A DNA stretch of 64,000 nt from an uncultured Lachnospiraceae bacterium. GTDB lineage: Bacteria > Bacillota > Clostridia > Lachnospirales > Lachnospiraceae. Every line of letters starts with the position of its first letter. The first letter of the stretch is position 1. Under the pieces are notes generated by a model, which ran no database searches, was not told the origin of the DNA, and was given only the letters and a program-made list of their open reading frames with translations. Where the stretch lies: positions 1 to 64,000 of the forward strand of contig CABSCP010000013.1 in the NCBI GenBank assembly GCA_902476265.1, given 5' to 3'. Made by a program: the position numbers and the translations under genes. Positions 25,788 through 34,099 of the stretch are shown in pieces.

Positions 25788-28616
25788 TTACAGAAACCGG
25801 AACCGGGCGATGCGGACGTCTCCGGACAGAATCAGCTCTACAGTCGCTGTATCGTTCTTATCCCCTTTTTCCAGCAGAAGGGGCACGCACACATCACTGA
25901 AATGTCTGAGGTCCGCTGTCTCCACATACGCGGCTTTTCTGCCGTTTATCTTTAACGTGACCGTTCCTTCCCTTTCACATTTCAGGCAGACCGTGAGATA
26001 CCCAGTGTCCTCAGCAAGACGGAAATCCCGGTAAAGAAGCGTTCCTTCCCGCTCTGTATCCCGAATGACCGCACAGGAAAGCCCTGCATAGGCCCGGTGC
26101 AGATATATGTTTTCATAATCGTCATAATGGTCCGCAGCCGTCCAGTCTGCGCCCTCTCTGTGCCCGGGCTTCTGGCCGTTAACCCATACGGAAGCGGACA
26201 CCGCCTCATCTGCGCTGCTGCCGCCCGCAAAAAATGTATAATTTCCTTCTTCTACCAGGAAAGACCTGCTGATTACATCATAATAACGTAGCTCGGACAA
26301 CGGAATAGGAATGACTACCTCTCTGCTTTCACCGGGCCTCAGGTCCTTCAGACGGACAAAACCGGCAAGCTGCTTTTTCGGCCGCTCTACCCTGCATCCG
26401 TCAGGCGCTTTCAAATAAATCTGAGCCACCTCATCCCCGATGCGGTCTCCGGTATTCGTCACGGTAAAACGGGCTGTCAGACAGGTGAAATCCTCGATCC
26501 GGACGTTCAGACCGCTATAGGAAAAGGAGGTAAAGGAAAGTCCATAGCCGAACGGATAGAGAACCTCCCGGTCAAACCAACGGTAAGTCCGCTTTCCTTT
26601 CCGGATATCGTAATCATCCATATCCGGCAGATCCTCTACAGACTGATACCAGGTCATGGGCAGCCTTCCCGCAGGATTTTCTTCTCCGTAAAGCACGTCC
26701 GCAACGGCCCGTCCCATCTGCTGGCTACCCGTAGCAGACTGCAAAACGGCGGGCAGCTTTTCCTGCAGTTTTCCGATGGCATACGGGTAATTGGTCAGAA
26801 GCACCAGCACAGCGCGGGAATTTACCGCCAGTACCGTCTCTGCCAGCTCCTCCTGAAAAGGCGGGAGAGAAAGGTCGCTTCTGTCCACTTCCTCTTTGCT
26901 GTTGATCACCGGATTGCAGCCCAGCGCGAGTATGACCTTCTCCGCACCCGCCGCAGCTTTTATGGCTTCTTTCAGGCTGTCTCTGATCGTTTCGATCACA
27001 AACTGAGCAGGCTTTCCGTCCTCTGTTTCCGAAGTGGTGACCAGACAGCCTTCGGAATTCTCTGTGATCGGCTTTTTATCCCAACTGAGCAGACAGACGC
27101 CGCCATCATCCTGAGGCCTGATCCCGAAGGATTCTTTGATAAACCACCCGAACGCCTCTTCCTTATCCGCGTACAAAACGCCGTCCTCTCTCAATGTCAC
27201 AAACCGGTTTGCACTTTTTGCCTGAAAGGTATGGCTGTCAGATCCCCAGTCATTATAGACGAAAACTTCTGCATTCTCACGGCCGCCGTCCAAAGTCAGC
27301 CTGTTTTTCTCATCCAGGCGCACATAACGCTCCCCGCATCGCAGACGGATTTCCGAAAGTCCGGTTTCACAGATTACCTCTTTTTGCGTCAGCCCGGCAA
27401 TTCCCTCCCGCAGCGTCACCTTACAGGGCGGTTCCCCTCCGTACCAGTCGTGATACCAGACATCTGCGACGGGGCCGATCAACGCAATCCTGTCTGATGG
27501 ATTCAGCGGAAGAAAACCATCCTGATTTTTCAGAAGTACACAGCCTTCCCGGGCCATCTTTGCGGACAGCGCGTCCGCTTCCGAGGTATGAATATTCTCC
27601 TCTCCTGCCAAATCATAGGGATTGCGGATTACCCCGTCATAAATGCCCAGCCGGATCTTTGTCCCAAAGGAGTTTGCCAGCGCACGGTCAATATCCCCTT
27701 CCGATATCAGCCCCAGCTCATATGCCTGCCTGGCCGCTGTCTCCACCATCTCCGGATCGTCCGTAAAGCAGTCCACTCCCGCCTTCAGCCCTTCCGCCAC
27801 GGTCTGCGCATGGGTGCCATAATAGTGGTGAAAATCCACAGTCTGGCTCATATCGCCGCCGTCGCAGACGACATGACCGCGCAGCCCCCACTCATCCTTC
27901 ACAAGATTCTGGACCTCATGGTTTAAGATGGCTGGAATTCCGTTAATTTCATTATAGGCGGTCATCATCGCCTCCGCATGACCTTCCTCAACCACGCGGC
28001 GGAACGGCTCCAGGTAATATTCATATTTATTTCTGGGATCAACGGAGGAAGATTTCCACACGCGTCCCTCTTCCACATTGTTGGCGTAAAAATGCTTCAG
28101 AGACGCCGCCATACGCAGATATCTGCCGTCCGTCCCCTGCATACCGCGCACATAGGCGGATGCCATTTTTCCCGTCAGATACGGATCTTCTCCGTAGGCT
28201 TCCTCCGTACGGCCCCATCTGGGATCCCGCTCCATATCAACCGTAGGCGCCCACCTGCTCAGCCCTCCCGTTTTATGTCTCTTCCACAGCACGCGTCCTT
28301 CCGTACCCACCACTTTACCGGCCTCCTCAATCAGCCGGGTATCCCAGGTTGCGCTCATGCCGATAGGCTGCGGAAAGGAGGTGGTAATTTCCGGCACGCC
28401 AATCCCGTCCTGGTCATGTCTGGCTTCTATGCCGTGAGCTGCCTCCCCTCCGATATGAAAGGGTGTAATACCCAGCCTTTCCAGCGCCGGCGTTGTCGTC
28501 GCCAGAAATTTCAGTTTCTCATCTACTGTCATTTCCGAAAGAAGAAAGGCGAGCCTTTCCTTTACCGAAAGCGAGCTGTTCCACAGCGGTGTCTTTAAAT
28601 ATTCTGCCTGTCCCAT
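25788..28616 (-). CDS. Large glycoside hydrolase family 3 enzyme with insert and CBM-like tail
   Basis: 942 aa. The GH3 barrel carries DPRWGRTEEAYGEDP and the nucleophile D252 in HVVCDGGD. The sandwich domain is interrupted at about residues 425-545 by a beta-rich insert (GERYVRLDEKNRLTLDGG, then RFVTLREDGVLYADKE) that resembles fascin/beta-trefoil inserts of clostridial xylosidases. Fn3-like region from about 720, then a CBM6-like beta-sandwich at about 815-942. No signal peptide. The start at 28616 has GGGAGG six bases upstream. It is the first enzyme gene after the ABC transporter. Beta-xylosidase or beta-glucosidase are both possible. Confidence 0.9.
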   Translation of the reverse strand: MGQAEYLKTPLWNSSLSVKERLAFLLSEMTVDEKLKFLATTTPALERLGITPFHIGGEAAHGIEARHDQDGIGVPEITTSFPQPIGMSATWDTRLIEEAGKVVGTEGRVLWKRHKTGGLSRWAPTVDMERDPRWGRTEEAYGEDPYLTGKMASAYVRGMQGTDGRYLRMAASLKHFYANNVEEGRVWKSSSVDPRNKYEYYLEPFRRVVEEGHAEAMMTAYNEINGIPAILNHEVQNLVKDEWGLRGHVVCDGGDMSQTVDFHHYYGTHAQTVAEGLKAGVDCFTDDPEMVETAARQAYELGLISEGDIDRALANSFGTKIRLGIYDGVIRNPYDLAGEENIHTSEADALSAKMAREGCVLLKNQDGFLPLNPSDRIALIGPVADVWYHDWYGGEPPCKVTLREGIAGLTQKEVICETGLSEIRLRCGERYVRLDEKNRLTLDGGRENAEVFVYNDWGSDSHTFQAKSANRFVTLREDGVLYADKEEAFGWFIKESFGIRPQDDGGVCLLSWDKKPITENSEGCLVTTSETEDGKPAQFVIETIRDSLKEAIKAAAGAEKVILALGCNPVINSKEEVDRSDLSLPPFQEELAETVLAVNSRAVLVLLTNYPYAIGKLQEKLPAVLQSATGSQQMGRAVADVLYGEENPAGRLPMTWYQSVEDLPDMDDYDIRKGKRTYRWFDREVLYPFGYGLSFTSFSYSGLNVRIEDFTCLTARFTVTNTGDRIGDEVAQIYLKAPDGCRVERPKKQLAGFVRLKDLRPGESREVVIPIPLSELRYYDVISRSFLVEEGNYTFFAGGSSADEAVSASVWVNGQKPGHREGADWTAADHYDDYENIYLHRAYAGLSCAVIRDTEREGTLLYRDFRLAEDTGYLTVCLKCEREGTVTLKINGRKAAYVETADLRHFSDVCVPLLLEKGDKNDTATVELILSGDVRIARFRFL

Positions 28617-28681
28617 TACGGCCCTCCCTGTAAAAGCATTTTTTTCCAAAGAAGGGCAGTCATATCTCAAGATTGCTGAAA

Positions 28682-28714
28682 TAATAGAAAACACGCTTTA
28701 CGAGTTTTCTATTA
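28682..28714. promoter_or_regulatory. 11-bp inverted repeat upstream of the large GH3 gene
   Basis: TAATAGAAAAC and GTTTTCTATTA are perfect arms with an 11-nt centre, about 66-98 bp before the GH3 start. It could be an operator or an RNA hairpin. Confidence 0.4.
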
Positions 28715-28721
28715 TCATGAA

Positions 28722-28755
28722 TCAAAGACCCCGCTGCAAGCAACGGAGTCTTTGA
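28722..28755 (-). terminator. Hairpin between importer and enzyme genes
   Basis: TCAAAGAC and GTCTTTGA with inner CCG/CGG pairs form a long stem. No clear T-run follows, so it may attenuate rather than end transcription and lower enzyme expression relative to the lipoprotein. Confidence 0.5.
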
Positions 28756-28866
28756 CCCTCGCGGCAGTCGCCAAATATCCATGCAAGCATGACTACTTGG
28801 CTCGTTGCTCGCGGGAATAAAACTGCCCTTCCTTTACATTTCGTTTTTTCTGTTATGTTCTGTATG

Positions 28867-30549
28867 CTACTTCATCAGAGCAACTTTTTCTTTCACAATA
28901 TCTGTAAGCATTTTTTCCGCATCGGACATGCCTGCTTTTTCCAGTTCAGCCAGCATAGCGTCATAGGTCGCGTCAAAATCCGCTTCCTTACCGATCACTG
29001 CGGAGATCAGACTGGACCAGGAAATTTCATCCAATTTATTGCCGATTTCATCAAATTCAGCCGGTTTTGCATAAGCCCAGATTGCAGAATATTTCGGTAC
29101 TTCAAATTCTGATGCCTGCGGGAACGTATCCATCAAAAGCTCCACGCCCCATGCTTCACATGCCGCTTTCTGCTCTTCATCATATTCGGCGATTACCGCA
29201 TCTCTGCTCACGGGTGTATAGGTGCTGCCTGTAGGGTCCACTACTCCCGGGCCGTAGATCGGGAAAGGATATGCATGGAAGCCGACGCCTGTTTTTTTGC
29301 TGTAATCCTTATCTGAATTGGAAGCGTCAATTTCTTCCTGCGTACGGTATCTGTGTCCGTTTTCATCTATCTGATAATTGACGCCCTCAATTCCCCAGTT
29401 TACAAGCACCTGTCCCTCGTCCGAGCAGATGTAGTCAAGGAATTTGATTGCTGCCACAGGATCCTGGCAGGCTGTGGTAATGCCTACGCCCTGGCCGGTT
29501 GTCAGCCCCTGATACATCAGGGAAGGGCACTTCTGATCCGCTTTCATCGTCAGCGGCAGAGGCGCATAGGTTTTATCCAGTTTGCCATCCGCCTTGAGCA
29601 CCTTTTCACCGTCCTGATAATCCCAATCCGTATCCAGAAGCGCTACCACTCTCCCGGATGCAATCTTTGCAATATAATCTTCATGGGTCTGTGTGGCAAA
29701 TTCTGCGTCCAGCACGCCCTCGTTATACATTCTGTTGAGCCAGCGGAAATACTCTCTCACGTTCTCAGAACGGAATTTATACATTGCGCTGTAATCGTCC
29801 CCGATCAGCCACTGTCCGTTATCCGGAGCACCTTCCGCGATGAAGCCGGCGGGATTGCCCAGCGTAATCAGCCAGTGCCAGTCGGATGCAGACAAGGTGA
29901 GGCCGATGGTCTTCATCCCGTCTTCCGTTTCCGGATGAGCCGCCATGTAGGCTTTGATCATTTCTTCAAATTCTTCCAGTGTTTTGGGCTGTTTATAATC
30001 ATTTTCCTTCAGTGCCGCCCATTGAATCTGTGCAGTTCCGGAACCCTTGTATACGGTGCCGCCCACGGAATAAGAGGATAACTGGTAAATGGAAGGATCC
30101 TCAACGGAGTATTTCAGTTTATCGAACTCTTCTCCATACATCTTTTTGATATTCGGGCCGTATTCCTCGATCAGATCGGTCAAATCAATCAGCGCGCCCG
30201 CTTCAATCAGGCTGTTCGCATCGCCCTTTGCGTAAATCATATCCGGGAAATTCTGTTCGGCAATCATCAGAGCAACCTTCTGGTCATCTGCAGACACCGG
30301 ATAGTCCGTTTTGAGCTTTACGCCTGTGGCTTCTGTCAGCGCCTGTGCCACAGGATCGGCCCAGGGATCTTCCTGGCCATCCGCATTATAAAAGGTCAGT
30401 TCAACCACTTGCCCTTCGGAGCCGCCGTCTCCCTCTGCCTTCTGGCTGCCGCCTTCTTTTCCTGTCTGCGCGCTCTGTCCGCATCCTGCCAGCGCTCCCG
30501 CAGTCAGAGCAGCCGTCAGTAACAGGGCTGTCATTTTTTTCTTTTTCAT
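28867..30549 (-). CDS. ABC transporter sugar-binding lipoprotein (LplA/YtcQ-like)
   Basis: 560 aa. A lipoprotein signal peptide (MKKKKMTALLLTAALTAG) ends in the lipobox LAGC, so Cys22 is lipidated and the protein is held on the outer face of the membrane. A disordered Gly/Ser/Glu-rich linker follows, then a family 1 solute-binding fold (VELTFYNADGQEDPW, FPDMIYAKGDANSLIEAGALIDL). It captures oligosaccharides for the two permeases upstream. No ATPase gene is in the locus, so a shared MsmX-like ATPase elsewhere is expected. GAGAGGATAAAAAAG precedes the start. Confidence 0.92.
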   Translation of the reverse strand: MKKKKMTALLLTAALTAGALAGCGQSAQTGKEGGSQKAEGDGGSEGQVVELTFYNADGQEDPWADPVAQALTEATGVKLKTDYPVSADDQKVALMIAEQNFPDMIYAKGDANSLIEAGALIDLTDLIEEYGPNIKKMYGEEFDKLKYSVEDPSIYQLSSYSVGGTVYKGSGTAQIQWAALKENDYKQPKTLEEFEEMIKAYMAAHPETEDGMKTIGLTLSASDWHWLITLGNPAGFIAEGAPDNGQWLIGDDYSAMYKFRSENVREYFRWLNRMYNEGVLDAEFATQTHEDYIAKIASGRVVALLDTDWDYQDGEKVLKADGKLDKTYAPLPLTMKADQKCPSLMYQGLTTGQGVGITTACQDPVAAIKFLDYICSDEGQVLVNWGIEGVNYQIDENGHRYRTQEEIDASNSDKDYSKKTGVGFHAYPFPIYGPGVVDPTGSTYTPVSRDAVIAEYDEEQKAACEAWGVELLMDTFPQASEFEVPKYSAIWAYAKPAEFDEIGNKLDEISWSSLISAVIGKEADFDATYDAMLAELEKAGMSDAEKMLTDIVKEKVALMK

Positions 30550-30607
30550 CTTTTTTATCCTCTCTTTCTTGTTTGATCATCTTATTTTTGGGAAAATTTC
30601 TATCCTG

Positions 30608-31504
30608 TCAGTCCTTAACCGCGCCCAGAGTCATGCCTCCGACAAAGTATTTCTGCAGGAACGGGTAAACAATCAGAATCGGCACTGTGGCGATAATGGT
30701 GATTGCCATTCTCACGGAAAGCGGAGAAACAGCGTTTTTCAACTGCTGCGTGTTCGTTGCATGAGGATCAATTTTGATCTTCGCTTTCTCCATGATTTCA
30801 TATAATACATACTGCAGTGTGGGCAGATCTCTTGCATATAAGTAAGTGTCCATAAAAGAGTTCCACTGTCCCACCGCCATAAACAGCGCCACCGTCGCAA
30901 GGACCGGCGTACACAGCGGCAGGATGATCTTCAGCCACACCGTAAAATCGTTGGCTCCGTCGATCTTTGCCGCTTCCTGCAGAGCCATCGGCAGCCCCTC
31001 GATAAAAGAACGCATCAGGATGACATTGTATACCCAGATAATGCCCGGAATGATGTAAACCCAGAAGCTGTTCCCCATTTTCAGGGTTCTTGTCAGCAGC
31101 AGGTACTCAGGGATCATACCGCCGCTTACGTACATGGTGATGATGAAAAGCACGGTAAATACTTTGTTAAAGTAAAAATCCTTCCGGCTTAACACATACG
31201 CCAGCATTGCGGTACATAAAACGCCCAGGCCGGTTCCGATCAGCGTTCTCGCCACCGACATTAAAAGCGGCCCGCCCAGGTCGTTTTCCCGGAATACATA
31301 TACGTAATTGTTGAATGTAAATACTCTTGGAACAATGAAGTTAACATTCCGCATCGTGTCCATCGGATCATTGAGCGAAATGGCCAGCACATTCAGGAAC
31401 GGATAAACCGTTACAAGGATCATCAGAGCAAAGAAGATCAGCAGGATATAATCGAAGGCTGCCGCGCTGTTTGCTCCCGTTTTTTTCATCTTTGTCGCTT
31501 TCAT
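30608..31504 (-). CDS. Carbohydrate ABC permease (LplC/YtcP-like)
   Basis: A 298-aa integral membrane protein with six hydrophobic segments, the first at about residues 15-40 (FDYILLIFFALMILVTVYPF). The EAA-type loop reads ALQEAAKIDGANDFTVWLKI, the contact site for the ABC ATPase. It forms a heterodimer with the permease encoded just upstream (14-bp gap). Polysaccharide/oligosaccharide import is the family role; the CUT1-like YtcP/LplC set uses a shared ATPase. Confidence 0.92.
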   Translation of the reverse strand: MKATKMKKTGANSAAAFDYILLIFFALMILVTVYPFLNVLAISLNDPMDTMRNVNFIVPRVFTFNNYVYVFRENDLGGPLLMSVARTLIGTGLGVLCTAMLAYVLSRKDFYFNKVFTVLFIITMYVSGGMIPEYLLLTRTLKMGNSFWVYIIPGIIWVYNVILMRSFIEGLPMALQEAAKIDGANDFTVWLKIILPLCTPVLATVALFMAVGQWNSFMDTYLYARDLPTLQYVLYEIMEKAKIKIDPHATNTQQLKNAVSPLSVRMAITIIATVPILIVYPFLQKYFVGGMTLGAVKD

Positions 31505-31518
31505 GACGCGCCTCCTTT

Positions 31519-32460
31519 CTAAACCAGTTTGCTCTCGCCGAGCATACCTGCTATCTTATTTGCGATGAATAACAGTACGATTCCGACCACCGACTGGAAC
31601 ATGCCGATCGCCGTACCCAGTCCATAATTGTTCGTTCCGATCCCTCTGACATAGGCAAACCAGGAAAGAACCATGGCATGATCCTGTACAATGCCGTTGC
31701 TTAAAAGCATCTGACGCTCCATACCTACGTTGAGCGCGCCGCCGATACTCATGATCAGAAGAACAATTGCCGTCGGTTTGATTCCCGGCAGCGTGATATG
31801 CCACATCCGCTGAAACCGGTTCGCACCGTCCACCTTTGCGGCTTCATAAAGCCCCTGGTCAATTCCCGCCATGGCCGACAAATAAATGATGGCATCCCAG
31901 CCGACTTCCTTCCACACGTTGATCAGACATACGACCACCCAGAACAGAGGCGAATTTGTGGACATCAGATGCAGCTGTTTCCCCAGCATCGTGTCCAGCA
32001 CTCCTCCGTCGTTTAAGAACATTTTCGCAATGCTGGCAATAATAACCCAGGACACGAAATGCGGCAGGTAGGATACCGTCTGCGTTACCTTCTTAAACCC
32101 TGTAAATCTCACTTCATTGAGCATAAGCGCGAAGAAAATTGCGCAGGCTGTACCCAAGGCGATGCCAAGAATGCTGGTGCCGATCGTATTGATCATTGTC
32201 TGTCCGAACAGCCGGTCGGTGAAGGCCTTGGTGAAATTTGACATGCCGACAAACTCTCTCTCCCATACCGGCAGAGCAAAGGATTTCGGCCGTACGTCCT
32301 GAAATGCCATCGTCCATCCCCAAAGGGGTATGTACTTGAAAATAATCAGCCAGATCACAAACGGAACCGACATAAATAACAGATATCTCTGCTTCCACAT
32401 CAGCTTCCAGGTGAATTTCTGCTTTACAACTGCTTCTCCCTTTTGTTTTTTTACCTTCAT
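31519..32460 (-). CDS. Carbohydrate ABC permease (LplB/YteP-like)
   Basis: 313 aa, six membrane segments, first at about residues 28-50 (YLLFMSVPFVIWLIIFKYIP). The EAA loop is GLYEAAKVDGANRFQRMWHI. It is the first gene of the importer operon. The start MKVKKQKGEAV follows GGGAGGGAAACACTCT. Expression should depend on the YesM/YesN pair encoded upstream, because a terminator and a separate TATAAT sit between the regulator and this gene. Confidence 0.92.
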   Translation of the reverse strand: MKVKKQKGEAVVKQKFTWKLMWKQRYLLFMSVPFVIWLIIFKYIPLWGWTMAFQDVRPKSFALPVWEREFVGMSNFTKAFTDRLFGQTMINTIGTSILGIALGTACAIFFALMLNEVRFTGFKKVTQTVSYLPHFVSWVIIASIAKMFLNDGGVLDTMLGKQLHLMSTNSPLFWVVVCLINVWKEVGWDAIIYLSAMAGIDQGLYEAAKVDGANRFQRMWHITLPGIKPTAIVLLIMSIGGALNVGMERQMLLSNGIVQDHAMVLSWFAYVRGIGTNNYGLGTAIGMFQSVVGIVLLFIANKIAGMLGESKLV

Positions 32461-32489
32461 AGAGTGTTTCCCTCCCTTTTCTGTAGCCC

Positions 32490-32495
32490 ATTATA
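32490..32495 (-). promoter_or_regulatory. -10 box of the importer operon
   Basis: A perfect TATAAT on the minus strand 30 bp before the permease start, without a good -35 hexamer. That is as expected for a promoter needing an activator such as the adjacent YesN-like regulator. Confidence 0.55.
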
Positions 32496-32517
32496 ACGTG
32501 ACCGGGCACACAAAAAA

Positions 32518-32537
32518 TACCCCTGAAATCAGAGGTA
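32518..32537 (-). terminator. Terminator after the YesN-like gene
   Basis: TACCTCTGA-TT-TCAGGGGTA (9-bp stem, one mismatch) is followed by TTTTTTG on the minus strand. It separates the regulatory genes from the importer. Confidence 0.75.
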
Positions 32538-32560
32538 TTTCTCCCAACTTTTTTTACATT

Positions 32561-34090
32561 TTACCTGTTTTTTCTGAATTCCTTCGGGCTCATCCCCACA
32601 TATTTCCTGAACTTCATATAAAAATAATCCAGGTTGGAATATCCCACCTGCTCTGAAACCTGGTAGACCTTCAGATCTGTTTCCATCAGCAGGCGTTTGG
32701 CATTGGTAATCCGTATGTTATCGAGCACATTATTGAAGTTTTCCCCGATTTCCTTTCTGAAAATCTTCCCCAGATAGGTGCTGTTATAGTTAAACAGCTT
32801 TGCAATGGTTTCCAGCTTCAGATTCTGTGCATAGTTTTTTTCCATGTAATAATACATCCGCTTAATTACCGTCCCTGAATCGTCGCAGCCAATCCGGCGG
32901 CACATATCCTGCAGAATCTCCCTGTAAATCCCCAACAGCTCATCCAGCTCCTCTGCTTTCATCAGCCTCTCCATCAGCAGCATCATGTTCTGTTCCCCGT
33001 CTTTGTCCCCGCCGCCCTGCTGATCCGCCCGGTTCTTTAAGAGCATCAGATTATACATCACCTGTACTTTGATATCCGGTTCCTTTATCAGATGCTCCTG
33101 GCAATAATGTCTGTAATTTTCCACGCAATCGGCAATCCCGTCCAGATCACCGATCTCCATCAGCATATAAAAATAATCTATGGAAGGATTCTCACCGGCC
33201 TGCTGAGGCTTTCGTATCACCTCCATGGAAAGAGACGGATACTGGCCGAACAGAAAGGCATTTTCCGAAAGCCAGGACGCGAACTCATAGGAATGGCACA
33301 GATCGTACCATCCCGAAACATTGTGCCCCACACAGATCAGAAATCCCCTTCCGTATTTACGCGCAATATGGGCATTTCTCAGCTCCAGTTGCCCGGCCCA
33401 CAGCCTGTAATCCATGTCCCGGCTGATGAGCACGGCGTTATTCTCCATCATCACCTTCTCAATTTCTCCGGGCAGCCCTTCCACAAATTCCTCTATCCGT
33501 TCAAAAAAGCGGCTGTCCTCCTGTCCGACCATCAGCTCTTTGTCCGCAAGAATCGCGGTGCAGAACGTATGATGTTCCAAAAAGCTATCCAGCCTGTAGC
33601 GTCTGATTTCCTTCTCCAGCTTGTCTGCATCCTCCAGCTTCAGTAAAATCCGACGCAAAAGCTCCTCTCTCGCTTTTCCTTCGTTCCCCAGATTCCAGGC
33701 CGTTTCTGTTTCCCTGCTCACGATCTCTTCTCTGACCTGTCGTACCCGCTCCAGCAGTTCATCCTCATCAATCGGCTTCAGCACATATCCCTTCACACCC
33801 AGTATAATGGCGGATTTCGCATAATCAAATTCAGAATATCCCGTAAGGATGATAAAATTCCCTTCAAAGCCTTCTTCGCGCGCGGCGCGTATCAGCTCTA
33901 TTCCGCTCAGCCCGGGCATTTTAATATCCACAAGAACCAGATCCGGCTCAAATTCCAACGTTTTTTTCAGACCATCCCGTCCGTCCCGTCCTTCTGCGCA
34001 GATTTCAAAGCCTTCCGCTTCCCAGTCAATCAGATCGCGGATTCCCTCTCTGACAATTTCCTCATCGTCGATAATCAGAACTCTATACAT
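32561..34090 (-). CDS. YesN-like response regulator (REC-AraC)
   Basis: 509 aa. The receiver domain at 1-120 has acidic pocket D8-D9 and phospho-acceptor D55 in LVLVDIKMPG. A long middle region of about 270 residues precedes the AraC-type double HTH at about 405-505 (KLETIAKLFNYNSTYLGKIFRKEIG, VYQVSEQVGYSNLDYFYMKFRKYVG). Phosphorylated by the cognate kinase 9 bp upstream, it should activate the importer and enzyme genes. Regulation of adjacent LplABC-type importers is the usual role of this family. Confidence 0.93.
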   Translation of the reverse strand: MYRVLIIDDEEIVREGIRDLIDWEAEGFEICAEGRDGRDGLKKTLEFEPDLVLVDIKMPGLSGIELIRAAREEGFEGNFIILTGYSEFDYAKSAIILGVKGYVLKPIDEDELLERVRQVREEIVSRETETAWNLGNEGKAREELLRRILLKLEDADKLEKEIRRYRLDSFLEHHTFCTAILADKELMVGQEDSRFFERIEEFVEGLPGEIEKVMMENNAVLISRDMDYRLWAGQLELRNAHIARKYGRGFLICVGHNVSGWYDLCHSYEFASWLSENAFLFGQYPSLSMEVIRKPQQAGENPSIDYFYMLMEIGDLDGIADCVENYRHYCQEHLIKEPDIKVQVMYNLMLLKNRADQQGGGDKDGEQNMMLLMERLMKAEELDELLGIYREILQDMCRRIGCDDSGTVIKRMYYYMEKNYAQNLKLETIAKLFNYNSTYLGKIFRKEIGENFNNVLDNIRITNAKRLLMETDLKVYQVSEQVGYSNLDYFYMKFRKYVGMSPKEFRKNR

Positions 34091-34099
34091 ACTTTCCTC

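Larger units (their letters stand above)
28651..28831. repeat. Nested inverted-repeat block between importer and enzymes
   Basis: GAAGGGCAGT (28651-28660) and ACTGCCCTTC (28822-28831) are a perfect 10-bp inverted pair enclosing two further hairpins (28682-28714 and 28722-28755) and a CATGCAAGCATG palindrome. The arrangement resembles a small dispersed intergenic repeat. No gene lies in 28617-28866. Confidence 0.4.

Noticed and set aside
28867..32460. Missing ABC ATPase as evidence of a broken importer
   Set aside because: LplABC-type importers normally use a shared MsmX-like ATPase encoded elsewhere, so absence here is expected.
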